From: Aquatica leii
Lineage: Eukaryota; Arthropoda; Insecta; Coleoptera; Lampyridae
DNA length: 64,000 nt
Direction: 5' to 3'
NCBI GenBank assembly: GCA_035610365.1
Contig: CM069439.1
Span: forward strand, 6,882,001-6,946,000
Numbering within the stretch: the first letter of the stretch is position 1; every line of letters begins with the position of its first letter. The notes under the pieces are model-generated. The model made no database searches. It had not been told where the DNA came from and saw nothing but the letters and a program-made list of their open reading frames with translations. A program made the position numbers and the translations under genes. This document shows, piece after piece, positions 12,605 through 24,281 of the stretch.

Positions 12605-12838
12605 TTATGATTCCTCCGCTTCTTCGCGGAATAAGTACGTTGACCAATATATCACGTTGAATAACGCAAATACTAATGGGAAAGTAATCCTCGAAATTAC
12701 GTCAATACGTTTAGACCTGGTAGGAAATTTTGATAACCATGAGCGACAGCAGTTGGGTCGTGCAGGTTGCATATGGATTTCGCATTGACGTACTTTTTCC
12801 AAACTCATGGGATCGCCGGGATGACGTACCAGCGGCTT
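12605..12838 (-). CDS. GluCl: GluCl exon 9: loop end, TM4 and stop
   Basis: Encodes [20 protein letters not shown] through [19 protein letters not shown] to the stop after LFREEAEES. Acceptor TTACAG at 12844-12839. The phase matches exon 8, and the protein runs on as [16 protein letters not shown], as in known insect GluCl. Confidence 0.95.
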   Translation of the reverse strand, partial: KPLVRHPGDPMSLEKVRQCEIHMQPARPNCCRSWLSKFPTRSKRIDVISRITFPLVFALFNVIYWSTYLFREEAEES

Positions 12839-15800
12839 CTGTAATCATTTCCTGCATTAATTACATAGTCTCACACCAAGTTAAGCCAACTATACTTAAT
12901 CACTTCTTATATTAAAATTAGGTTTAACTTCAACTGTCAATATTAAAATCAGTTCTTCAGTAGCTCAGAAAAAAATTTAAATTAATTTGGAATCAGAAGC
13001 TTTAGGGTTATTCGACAGTGATATTGTAGATGATTGTATTGCTAAAAACAAAAAACCAACGTATGGAAAGTTAATTTGGAAAATGTAAATACTGACTAAA
13101 AAAATGACGTATGCAACAATAATAGAATTAGAAAGTTAGATCAAAATTTGATAAATGAACAAAAATAAACCAGAAATCCAAGAGAATCTTATGTTTTCTT
13201 CGTCAAAGTTAAAATATACCTAGAAAGAATTAAAAAAACTGAAAGTGCCTGAAAAATATAACATAAAACCTATACAAATTATTATTGTATTTTATAGAAA
13301 ATTTTAAACATGTTTAACAAATTAATATTTTGTTGTATTATGACTTAGGCGTCAGGTTAATTATCGGTACTACAGTGACGTAGCCAAGATTTCAGTTAGG
13401 TGAAGATCTGGTAAGAATATTTGTTTTACCTTATAAATAACTAAAGCGTTTTGAAACTCCCGGTTGGTTTTTTTGCAAGCATCACTGTATTTGTAATTTT
13501 TAATAAATATTTCGAGAGGGACCCTCAGGACCTTTGTAACGTACCCCACGAGTACCACGAGTACTTTCTTCGTAATAAATTTGAGTATGTAAACTTTAAC
13601 GTCACCAATAAAATAATTTTTATAAAGTGAGTAGTAGTAGTATGGAATAAATTGATTATTTCCGAAATGATAAAGTTTGAGGAAATTCGTCGGACACGTC
13701 GATTTTGTTTGTTTAAACGTCATTGACATTTTTTGTTCGTGTTTTGTTTCCGAGCTATGACGTGATTGATATTTTTTTTAATGGATTTCGTTAGTTGATT
13801 TTACAAAAAATTCAAAATGGCGTGACCTTGAAGAGAAAAGTTTCCGAGATAGTCGGTTCCAAAATGTAAGTAGAAGATATGCAATAAGACCAATTATCAA
13901 GGAAACACTAGAAAAAACAGACGATTTTGACAGTTCGGATCGATCGGAAATTTTTGGAATTAGAAAATGTGAGAGATCGCCCTAGAATGGATCGTCCAAC
14001 AGTCCACGAAGATATTAAATTAAACCTTCTACTGCAGTTTCAAAAAAATCCCAATTTATCCACCCGCCAAGTGGCAGCAGACAACAAAATAAAGTAAAGT
14101 TCGGTCTTAAAGTATTTGAAGTTGGAAATAATAGCACCCATATAAAATGGTTTTGATCCAAAAACTAAACGAAGATAATCTTGACCGCAAGTTTTGCAAA
14201 ACCATGTTGCGACGCCTGAATCATGACGAAAAATGTTTACTTTTATCTCGACGGCACAGTAAATCACCAAAACTGTAGATATTAGTCTTCTGGAAATCAG
14301 CACTAAAAAATGGAAACTCAGTCAATTTCCACAAAAAGTTAACGTTTGGGCTGGCATTGTAGGTAATCGTATCATGGGTTCATTTTCCTTTGGGGGTGCA
14401 TTGACAGATGAAACATACCTTGAATTTTGAAGAAACGAATTAGTTCCTATACTTGCAGTACTTTACCCATATGAAAAAGTTCCAGATCTCCCCAAGAACA
14501 CGATATGGTACCAACATGATGGTAATTTTGCAAGAATAATTCGCGAATATTTAAACCAAGTATTCACTAACCAATGGATAACTATTATTCCTTGAGAGTA
14601 ACGTCGCAAAATTTCTGCCGTCTTAATTACCAAATCACAGTTTACTTACAGTCGCAAAAACTGTGTCATTTTGTGTTACTCTCGTTGTTTATATTTCTGG
14701 TATTTAATTTGTATAATCTCATGTAACCAAAAAATATAGTAAACCTGAATCTGGCAATTACGTTTTTACAAGTTATTAAAACAACGACTGACAAACTTTA
14801 TTGAAATCAATGTCAACAATCAACAACTAACCTATAAGAAATGGAAATAATAACGAATAATACAAGCGGACATGCACAACAAAAAATCAAAGTAAATTTT
14901 CAAAGCGACCTTCAAGCATTTCTTGACAATATCCGATCTGCCACTGAAACTCTTGGAGAACCTTACCAAGAGTATCGCCTGTAATTATTCACATTTCGTT
15001 GCGAATAAAAAAGAAATAGAAATGAAGCAGTCGAGATCAGGATATTTAGGAGATCATTTGATGGATTCCTTACGACCGATCCATTTAACGTCATTTATGG
15101 TTGCTTGGAATAGATAAAAAATAACTAATAATATTCCACAAGTACAGTTGATTTATGTATGATTCTAATAGTAAAATTAATTCTTCTTTTTTTAAAAACA
15201 AACCACGAAGTCCGCTAATGACAAAACCTCGCCTGTTTTGCTGGTAAACATAGTTTTCTTTGATGCAACAAAGTGGTCCACATTAAATTGGTTGTTAGTA
15301 AACGATTCAGAATCACAATCTGGTTCTTCGCAGTGCTGGACCTGCATCATTTTCTTTAAGATCTTATATTGGTTTTATTTTATTTTGCGTGTCTGTAAGG
15401 CTTTTTAAATTCCTTCTAAGTTGCGTTATTGCTGTCAGTTTTTCTGCGAGTTCCTCTATTAGTATATTATTTTTGAGTGCTTTCGTCAACGCTATTGTTT
15501 CGTAAAAGTCTTTTGGTTTTTATTAACTTTAAGTAGTAATCAATTTCTAGATTCATAGTCACGGTTGAAAACAGATGTTTATTTTTTCTTATAACGTATG
15601 TTTGTTAATTCTTTCTTAGGCTCGTCAATATTGCGTTTGACTTTAACGTAGTGCTTACGTATTTATAAAAAACTCTAACGCCTCTGTAGTAGTTACGCCC
15701 GATTTCACCTTGCCCAGATCACAGCAATTTATACTACAGCATTCTTGCATTATTTTTTTATAAAGTTTATAGTACACCTGAAAGACCAAGAATCACCTTA

Positions 15801-18800
15801 CATTTAAAGTACAAACAATAGTAAACATTTTAGGTTAAAATTAACGTGAATTTAACGTAATAAAGTTGAGGTGACAAATACGCATTATTTCTACGTTAAT
15901 AAAACGTTATGAAATGTTTTCATGTGTTTTTAGTACTATAATCTTAGTAAAAAGTACGCCTTGAATTAACATAAACAACAAAACCTCGCCTGTTTTGCTG
16001 GTAAACATAGTTGTCTTTTATGCAACACAAAATAGTCCACATTTAATGGGTTGTTAGTAAACGATTCAAAATTACAATGTGATTCTTCACAGTGCTGGCC
16101 TGCATCATCTTTTTAAACATTTTATATTAGCTTTATTTTATTTTTTTTATCTGTAAGGTTTTTTAACTTCCTTCTAAGTTGTGTTACTGCTGTCAATTTT
16201 TTTGCCAGTTCCTGTTTTAGTTTATTCTTTCCGAGTGTTTTCGTCAACGCCATTGTTTCGTAAAAGCCCTGTTGCTTTTTATAAATTTTGAGTAGTAATG
16301 TATATTTCTCGAGTCATAGTCACGGTTTACAACATATGTTCAATTTTTCTTATTACATATGTTTTTTAATTCTTTCTTAGGCTCGTCAATATTGCGTTTA
16401 ACTTTAACGTATTGTTTACGTACTTATAAAAGACTCTAACGCCTCTGAAGTAGTTATGCCCGATTTCACCTTGCCCAGATCAGATCAATTTATACTACAG
16501 CAAATGAAAAATTTTTTACAATTATTCTTGCATTATTTTTTTATAAGGTTTATAGTACAGTTAAAAGACCAAGAATCACTTACTACCTTACATTTAAAGT
16601 AAAAACAATAATAACATTTTAGGATAAAATTAACGTGAATTTAACGTGATACAGTTGAGGTGATAAATACGCATTATTTGTACGTTAATAAAACGTTATG
16701 GAATGTTTTCACAGTGGTCGGAAGTATAGCGATAATAGTATCGCGATACGAGTATCGCTATACTTTATTAGTATAGAATATCGTATCGCGATACATTTGA
16801 AAAAAAAGTATCGATATAGATATTGCGATAGTTTTCTTCAGTATCGTCTATCGCAAAATGCGATACTTTGAATCGATACTTGAAAATTTATTGGAATGTT
16901 TAAATTTAAAAGTACTTCGAAGTAAAACCGAATTTTAAATTCTACCTATATAGTACTTTAAATTACAACTAAATAATCCTGTACCTGCAATGTCTACGAT
17001 TTTTAAATATACCATTGTATTTACTTTCTTTAAAACAGGTATAACTCCACCATTGTCTGACAATTGAATTTTATGGCCTTTGATGCTAAATAAACAGAAT
17101 ATACCTGAAGTAGAATTTTCTTTCTAGAAGATATGCGCTCGAAATGTTCAACAACTAAGTACGTTTAATTTATGGTACAAAAATCACACTATTTTGAAGA
17201 TTTGTCAAACAGGGTACTACTTTTTACTAGTTTATAGCGAATTATTATGATTTAAAAAAACAGTAACAATTAGGATCAAAAAGGGTTGAGTAAACAAGTT
17301 TTAAGTAAATCCTCACAACCACCCAAAAGTCACGTTGGAAAAAAAAAGTTTTATCTTTACCGACGCCAGATGTACTTAGAAATTGTATATTTGTCTTTTT
17401 TTAATGCCTGTCACAACCGAACCATAATCCAACAGCCAGACAATAAAATATAACAGAATAGCAACTAGCTTTTGATTCCTTAAGTAGTGCAATTTAGGTG
17501 TAATTTTGCTTTTCGCTAACATTTTAGCATTATATAAGCAAGTACTTACAAAACATATGTATTCATTTTTAGAAAAAATATAACGTTTGTGCTAACTAAT
17601 GAATGCAACTGTTTTAAAAATACGTATAGTTTAAATTTTTATTTAAATTTTGTTTTAAGTCTAAATACCTTGGAGATAATACAGCTTTAAAAAATAGACT
17701 TATAATTAATTTTTGTTTAATGTTAAAATACGACTAAATTGAAATTGTAATTTTTTTCTTTGCAGTTTTAAATAAGTGTGTACGGTTTTATCATAAGGTG
17801 AAGCCACGATTAGTAAGTATAACTGAACCTTAACAATACAGTAGCAACTCAAAGTAATGTAAAATTCATATCGGAATTTCTCTCCTCAGATCACTAATGA
17901 AAAAGTATCGCAATAAGTAACGCAAAATTAAAGCGATACTATTATCGCTATCGCGATACTATTCTAGACAAAGTAAAGAATATCGGTATCGCGATACATT
18001 TTTGCTCCAAGTATCGCTTATCGTATAGCGATGCTTTTAAAAAGTATCGGTCCGACCACTGTGTTTTCATGTGTTTTTAGTACTATAATCTTGGTAAAAA
18101 ATACGCCTTGAATTAACATAAACAACAAAACTTCGCCTGTTTTGCTGGTAAACATAGTTTTCTTTTATGCAACACAAAATAGTCTACATTTAATGGGTTG
18201 TTAGTAAACGATTCAACATCACAATCTGATTCTTCGCAGTGCTGGCCTGCATTATTTTCTTTACGGTTTTATTTTATTTTTCTTGTCTGTAAGACTATTT
18301 AAATTTCTTCTAAGTTGTGTTACTGCTGTCAGTTTTTTTGGCAGTTCCTCTTTTAGTTTATTCTTTCCGAGTGTTTTCGTCAACACTATTGTTTCGTAAA
18401 AGCCCTGTTGCTTTTTATAAATTTTAAGTAGTAATGTATATTTCTCGAGTGGTAGTCACGGTTTACAACATATGCTCAATTTTTCTTATTACATATGTTT
18501 TTTAATTCTTTCTTAGGCTCGTCAATATTGCGTTTAACTTTAACGTATTGTTTACGTACTTATAAAAGACTCTAACGCCTTTGAAGTATGCCCGATTTCA
18601 CCTTGCCCAGATCAGATCAATTTATAGTACAGCAAACGTAGAATTTTTTACAATTATTCTTGCATTATTTTTTTATAAAGTTTATAGTACAGTTAAAAAA
18701 CCAAGAATCACTCACTACCTTGCATTTAAAGTACAAACAATAATGAACATTTTACGTTAAAATTAACGTGAATTTAACGTAATACAGTTGATGTGATAAA

Positions 18801-21800
18801 TACGTATTATTTGTAGGTTAATAAAACGTAGTTGTTTTCATGTGTTTTTTAGTTTGATAATCTTAGTAAAAATTACGTCTTGAATAAACGTAAATAATTC
18901 GTTACAGGTTACGTTAAAGTTATATTAATATGTGAATTGGTAGGACATTTTATCGTAATAGTTATTTGTCCGGTTACATAAAGCAAAGTTAACTATTCTG
19001 TTCGCTGACGCCGTTGTTGACTAAATCGATCTATTGATTTGTCAATTGACGTCAGCAAAACAATAGGTTTTGCACCAATGACGACGTATAACGACATGAA
19101 CACGTAGTTAACTATATCGACGAAGTTAACAATGTTTTATGCAACCGGGTCATAGAGTTTGGCTACTTCAACCAATCGACTAATAGTGAAAGGTAAAGAT
19201 CAGTTCGTTTGACTATGACGCCAAATTCTAACATTCAAAAAATTTTTTTAGTGTCAAAATTGAATAACAACATATAGATTATGGTTCTTGCAAAAATTGT
19301 CTGTAGTATTTCACGAAAACATTTTTTTAAGCTGTAACCTTACGAAGACACTGACGCTGTCTCACATTGACATCAGATCCAATGTTTAAATTTGATTCAT
19401 GGCAATGAACGCATTGTGTCTCAATTAATCGCATTCCATTTACGCCATGCGCCAAACACCAGCACTCAAGAGATCATCGCCAGTTCCAAACTTCAAAGTA
19501 CGGTTTGCTAAAGAAATTTTTTTTTAATTTTGTGCCAAAGTTAACGTGCAATAAAAAAAATTCTTTCAGGTAACTTAAGACAAATTCGCCTTCGCCAAAA
19601 TTATCGCCAATACCTGGAGAATCGGACTAAACACGAGGAAGATACAAATTCCAAAAAAATCTCTCACCACTATCTAGCAAACATTTAAAAAATGTTAATT
19701 ACTGTAATTATAATAAAATAGTAAATTTCCAAAACTTCGTGAAGATGTTTTAAGAAATCATTCATTATAACGAAATTAAAAACAAAATGCGTTTCAATAA
19801 TTTTTATATTTATCGTTATTTTCAGACGTTTCCGTAGTCCGGCGGTACTTAGAAACCGGAGGCGGCAGATTAGTAAGATTTTACCTCATTTGTCATTTCT
19901 GCATGAAATATTAGCCAAATAAAATAGTTCCGGTTTCCATTCATGCTGAAGCGCGGATAGTTCAAGACGCGGTTCTACCAGAAACATGTCACATAAAAAG
20001 ACGAATGGAAATTTTGTATATAAGAAAAAAAGAAAAACTAATACAGGTTTGATAAGTAGATGAAATTGTAAAAGTACCCGAGAAATAAGTAAAAACTCGT
20101 ATACGATCATTATTTTCTATCAAAAAAAAGGAATAGATTTCATTTACAATTTATCTACATACCATAAAAACTAAAAATAAAATTTGTAAAAAGTAAATGA
20201 GTCAAATTATAACAAAACAAAAAGGAACGCCGATAATTATTGATAATCAATACCGAACGAGAAAGAAATAAAAAAAATTGCGAATATTAAAAAAATCTCT
20301 TTAAAGAAAATTCGTAACCTTTTCAAAGTTTTGATTAAAAGAAGTCATTTTTAGAAATATTAAGAAAAAGAGTATTAAGACACGCACAACAACATAAAAG
20401 TTGTCCAATGGCGTGAAGGGCACAAATCTATTGTCCTTCTATTTATAAAAGTGCAAAGTCAATTAAACGTATAAAGATTTCCAATACGAGCCGAAAAAAA
20501 TACAATTAATACACACAGCGTAAAGTTTTTTCCCCAATTATAAATTGTAACAACTATTGTAAGCCTGGTACAATAGCAACGATTTCGTTAGAAACTAAAA
20601 AACACGCTTTTTAATACATAATGTATAGATTTTCCGCATGAAAAATTTAACGCGATACAAATTGGGAAATAAGAGAAAATTAATGGTTTTCGACATGGCA
20701 AATTAAAACTTTTTTCGTTCTCGGCAATTTATTATTTGTTTAAAACAAAAATACTCGAAATAAACAATAGACGTTCAGGTACTGAAAAATTGACACTAAA
20801 GATATTGATGACGTCAGAATTGAGATGAAAATCGATACTGACTCGTGACTATATACCTTTACTTATTCCTGCAAATAATAATTCCTACATTTCCCTCTCA
20901 ACTTTGATTACCTGATCTCAGAATAATACGCCAACCTATTTTCTTCTTATATTGAAATACGATATCTCATAGTTTGTATCGGAATTTTCGTATTCTTTCT
21001 TATATAAATATTCTTTTGGTATTTATAATTTTTTTCATAAACAAGGAGACTTTGACATTTATTATGAGGTATTTGACCTAATGCCCTCACAAAAATACTA
21101 CGGCTTTAATCAAGCTATGTGTATTACGTAAACTGTACTACAGAAATACTTCGCATTTTTTCCCACGCAATAAATTTATCTCTGATATATTTACGTTCCA
21201 AAATGTCTGGCAATTTATCAATTTTGAGGTTGTAAAAATAATGATAGACAGACTATTTATTATTTTCTCAATCTGCTAATTTTACAAATTACAAAATAAA
21301 ATTGACTCACCATGGCAAACGTTGCGTTACTGTCTCCGTCGATGAGGTCCGATGTAGCATCCATCGACGCCGCATGTTCAAGCTCGCATTGTCGTCTTTG
21401 TTTCTTCATGTTCTCTCGGTGCATATCAGACCGCGACGCGTAATTTACTAAAGCAAACTCCAGCAGAGCACCAAATACAAAAGTAAGACACACGCCTGTC
21501 CACACATCAATAGCTTTAGTATACGATACAGGAGGAAGAGAAGCGTTGATACCAGACGTTTGAGTAGCCATGGTCAGTAACGTAGTTACACCTGCAGTTC
21601 AAACAAATAACCACAGTGAAAACAAAAAAATTTAACAACTAACCCAAAGATACTCTCGCAGGGACGGCTCCTTGGTCGAGCCAAAACGATACCCAAGAAA
21701 CTATGACTAACATACAACATGGGATGTAAATTTGGATAAGGTAGTAGCTGAACTCGCGTTTAAACAATAAGTCAACTTTTAAACAACTATATTCACCTAC

Positions 21801-24281
21801 AAACGATAAGAAATTTAACAGATGCATCAATGAGTTGTATTACAATTAGACGTATACATACCAGTGTTTGTTTTACTATTGCAGTAGTCCGTTAGAAATT
21901 TTTCTAATGTAAATCTTGGCAAATGCAAGTTTTTAACAACCTGTACAGGATCTGTTTCTTTCCACAGAAACACTAAATCGGCTGTAGTCCAACCATCTAA
22001 AATATAAATAAGTAAACATATGCAAATTAGTAAAGCTGGACATTTCCATATTCAGAAAGTACTAAGTAATGTCCTTAGCGTTAGTAAAACGTTTTTTTTT
22101 TAAAGATCTTGGGTATGACCACAAATATTTCCAACATGCTAACACGGCTTTTATTTTACGTACACTCTGTAGCTTCTTTTGTTTTTTTTTCCAACTTAGT
22201 CTAAAAAAGAATCATTTGTTATTTACACAGGTAATGAAGCGTCATTTTCCCATAGTGAGTGCAAAACAATAAGTGAATTTAGAAACGTGGATCGAAGTAA
22301 TGTTGGAGAGATACTAAACAATACAAAACATGCTTATTTACCTGTTCGATTGTCGTTTATTTTAGAAACTAAAATCTGACTATAGCGAAGAAAAATGTAT
22401 GTATTTTAACAACATGCACTATCAACATGGATTGCTATCAAAACTATTTGCTAAGGTACTAGTGTTTGTTACTTCAGTACTTTTTAAAGTGTTATGTCCA
22501 GTTCTTTATAGCATAGTTGAATACAACCCTGTTAGTCGATGTACTTACAACTTGCCATTCGCAAAGAACATATCTGGCGATCTAGCGGATATAATTTCAG
22601 ATTCATGGGACATGAAAGCGTAAGTGATATTCTGTAAAAATGAATATTGCTATCAAGTTTGAAAAATAACGATGGATACGAGAATACCTTATACTATAGA
22701 GGACAGACCCATTTGGAAATATACGGATGTAGACATTTGGCATAATAATATCGTGAAAATGTCCTTCCTTTTCGTTAGAGAAAAATAGATCAGGCATCCA
22801 AACCCGGTTGGCTTGAGTGAGTGTGAGGTACTTGAGTCGTTCTCCGAAATCGTTGAATTTTAACCGTTCGTCCAGCCACTGCTCGCGGAAAGTAAGTTGA
22901 ACGCTGTACTCCTGGAATAGCCAAGGCAATGAAGGGACGGTCGGCGATCTCGAATACAACCATGCAAGTGGCACATGCAAGCTAGGCAAGCAGCACAAAC
23001 ACTCATGCAGCTCACACCGCGTGTTTTCTGCAGGGCTGCAGCGCCACACTGCATGCTCGCGCTGGTGCTGGTGCCCTCATTGCAACATCGCCACTCGGCC
23101 TTGTGCAAGTGAACGCAACCGAGTAAGTATAAGTATACACATCCATCCAATACTTGACATGACTGGCAGACCGCGCACTCACCATTTTATAATCGTCTAT
23201 TTTGCTGATAGATCGCAGAAAGAAGTTGATGTATACAATGGTCGGGCCGTCTCCTACATTGCGTGAACAAAACAAACAGTATTACTCAGTTAGCAGATAC
23301 AGTCTCGGCTGCGGGGCACGGCGCCAATCACATCTCGCATTGGCCACTTCCGCATGCAAGCACGCGGCTGTCGGTGCGCCGCCCCACTAGACACCGAAAG
23401 CACACGCACGCCGTCCCGCCCCACAGGAGATGAGAGATGAGCTATACTACCAGAATAAAGTACCAATCAACACTACACACACACTATTCAAGTCATTCTC
23501 CGCTGCCAACAGCAACTTACCATAGTTACATCATCTATCTTTGAGATACTTCTGATAAATATGTTGACATGAACTACAGCAGGACCATCTGACGGGTGAA
23601 AAGAAAATGGCATCAATTAGTGGACATCATCACCGGCGATGCAGATGCAATGAAGCACCGGCACCAGAGCCACTGGCGGTGAGCAGCGACTACCTAGTGC
23701 CCACTCGGGAAAGGCATTCAGCAATCAAACGCTATCAACCTACGAAGCTAAACTGGTGTCGGCGAGCAACGGAGGAAAAGTAACCCCGATACTCGCCGCC
23801 GCCCCATGCTGGCTCGTGTAGCACCTCTACACTACCCTACTGCATGGTGTGGCCGTCGCTCCACTTACCATCTTGATGTCACTAATTGTTGCAATACTGC
23901 GGACAAACAGGTTTACTCGGACAATGGCTGGCCCATCTGGAGCGATGGACAATATATTACAATGAATCTTATGAACACCGAGCAACGACAAAAAGACAGA
24001 ACCTTCCTTTTTGACCATCTGACCTAGACAAGACACAAAAAACTCACCAAAGCTAAACTCACCTGTACCGTTTACTCCAGAAGGACGGATCCGTGCATCG
24101 TATCGACCAGGTCCCAAAATTTGATCAAGAATTTCCTTTTCTTTCTCTCGAAAATTAAGCTTCGGATTGGTACACCTAAACGTACAGAAACAATAAGCGT
24201 AATCGTAAAATTTAAAAAATATACTCACAGAACCACGTGTAGGACTTGGATTACTATCAGAAACAGAATACGTTTGTTCAT
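12605..24281 (-). CDS. GluCl: Glutamate-gated chloride channel, alpha-type subunit (complete gene, 9 coding exons, exon 3 in three versions)
   Basis: Cys-loop ligand-gated chloride channel subunit of the insect nervous system and target of avermectins. Coding exons: 24281-24229, 24175-24063, exon 3 (23936-23869, 23588-23521 or 23250-23183), 22911-22688, 22631-22549, 21996-21862, 21796-21644, 21591-21311, 12838-12605. All junctions are GT-AG and phases agree, giving 447 residues plus stop. In order: signal peptide ([13 protein letters not shown]), [12 protein letters not shown] start of the ligand domain, Cys-loop [15 protein letters not shown], second disulfide pair (YC...YSC), TM1 ([13 protein letters not shown]), TM2 with the anion-selectivity PAR motif (AVPARVSLG), TM3 ([13 protein letters not shown]), a short cytoplasmic loop, and TM4 ([12 protein letters not shown]). 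No disabling change is seen. The last intron is 8.5 kb and full of transposon remains. Confidence 0.96.
13620..14582 (+). pseudogene. mariner-like element relic, copy 1 (in GluCl intron)
   Basis: 13860-14582 encodes a frameshifted transposase with segments resembling [34 protein letters not shown] and NDTIWYQHD, followed by a truncated end. 13620-13800 is the inverted counterpart of 26800-26970 near the right end of copy 2, so the element has long terminal inverted repeats (over 150 bp). It lacks the catalytic C-terminus. Confidence 0.7.
14594..14683. mobile_element. Possible short MITE
   Basis: About 90 bp bounded by GAGAGTAAC...GTTACTCTC, with partial inverted similarity inside (CAAAAT/ATTTTG). 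No convincing target duplication. Confidence 0.3.
14684..15220. other. Intronic DNA without recognised feature
   Basis: AT-rich. A short stretch near 14920-15115 reads TDPFN-like and could be a remnant of a coding transposon, but it is broken and I cannot name it. Confidence 0.4.
15221..18890. repeat. Three tandem copies of a ~770-bp repeat (middle copy split)
   Basis: Units start near 15221, 15975 and 18121 with CAAAACCTCGCCTGTTTTGC (the third unit has one change). Each runs through TTTCTTAGGCTCGTCAATAT, GCCCGATTTCACCTTGCCCA and ATTAACGTGAATTTAACGT to a shared end (TACGCCTTGAATTAAC; diverged in unit 3). Unit 2 is interrupted at 16712-18061 by a hAT-type MITE; without it the unit is about 790 bp. 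No coding potential. It lies in the last GluCl intron. Confidence 0.9.
16712..18061. mobile_element. Non-autonomous hAT-type element (1.35 kb MITE)
   Basis: The ends are inverted (CAGTGGTCGGA), and the flanks are an 8-bp direct repeat TGTTTTCA at 16704-16711 and 18062-18069. Unit 1 of the surrounding tandem repeat has the uninterrupted site with a single TGTTTTCA (about 15915), which proves the insertion. Both ends carry clusters of the palindrome TATCGCGATA and variants over about 150 bp. The interior has no reading frame. An 8-bp duplication and a CAGTG start are typical of hAT. Confidence 0.9.
18900..21310. other. Remaining part of GluCl last intron
   Basis: AT-rich, no gene or clear transposon recognised. 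The 74-residue frame at 19886-20110 has no family resemblance. Confidence 0.5.
21311..21591 (-). CDS. GluCl: GluCl exon 8: TM2-TM3 and cytoplasmic loop
   Basis: Encodes [22 protein letters not shown]3 and a charged loop to NATFAM. It ends in phase 0 at GTGAGT, directly before the 8.5-kb intron. Confidence 0.96.
21644..21796 (-). CDS. GluCl: GluCl exon 7: TM1 and start of TM2
   Basis: Encodes [22 protein letters not shown]1, and [15 protein letters not shown]. Acceptor TTTGTAG, donor GTTAGT. Confidence 0.96.
21862..21996 (-). CDS. GluCl: GluCl exon 6
   Basis: Encodes [20 protein letters not shown] to [12 protein letters not shown]. Contains the first cysteine of the second disulfide. Acceptor TTTTAG, donor GTATGT. 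Confidence 0.95.
22549..22631 (-). CDS. GluCl: GluCl exon 5: Cys-loop
   Basis: Encodes [20 protein letters not shown] then CSLRMAS, with the two Cys-loop cysteines 13 residues apart. Donor GTAAGT. Confidence 0.95.
22688..22911 (-). CDS. GluCl: GluCl exon 4
   Basis: Encodes [17 protein letters not shown] through [17 protein letters not shown] to [10 protein letters not shown], the core of the ligand-binding domain. Acceptor TTCCAG, donor GTATTC. Confidence 0.95.
23183..23250 (-). CDS. GluCl: GluCl alternative exon 3c
   Basis: 68 nt, same phase, encoding [20 protein letters not shown] then YKM, donor GTGAGT. The version closest to exon 4. Confidence 0.92.
23521..23588 (-). CDS. GluCl: GluCl alternative exon 3b
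   Basis: 68 nt, same phase and splice signals, encoding [20 protein letters not shown] then VTM. It is embedded in frames that are otherwise closed and was found from the splice structure. Confidence 0.92.
23869..23936 (-). CDS. GluCl: GluCl alternative exon 3a
   Basis: 68 nt encoding [20 protein letters not shown] then IKM, with flanking AG/GTAAGT. One of three mutually exclusive versions of the same beta-strand segment. Confidence 0.93.
24063..24175 (-). CDS. GluCl: GluCl exon 2: N-terminal helix of ligand-binding domain
   Basis: Encodes [18 protein letters not shown] and ends at RPSGVNGT, the strongly conserved GluCl N-terminus. The donor GTGAGT leaves one G, which pairs with AT or AC at the start of each exon 3 to make Asp. 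Confidence 0.93.
24229..24281 (-). CDS. GluCl: GluCl exon 1: start codon and signal peptide
   Basis: ATG at 24281 opens a hydrophobic leader ([17 protein letters not shown]). The donor GTGAGT follows CT, and splicing to exon 2 restores Leu-Cys-Thr-Asn. Start chosen because it gives a signal peptide in the right phase. Confidence 0.85.

Noticed and set aside
13370-13729. 119-codon minus-strand frame in the GluCl intron
   Set aside because: No family resemblance; partly overlaps the mariner terminal repeat, and codon content is AT-driven.
22069-22272. 67-codon plus-strand frame inside GluCl
   Set aside because: Lies in an intron, with no motif.
22603-23275. Overlapping minus-strand frames of 87-148 codons as separate genes
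   Set aside because: They are GluCl exons read through into introns; splice sites and phases define the true exons.
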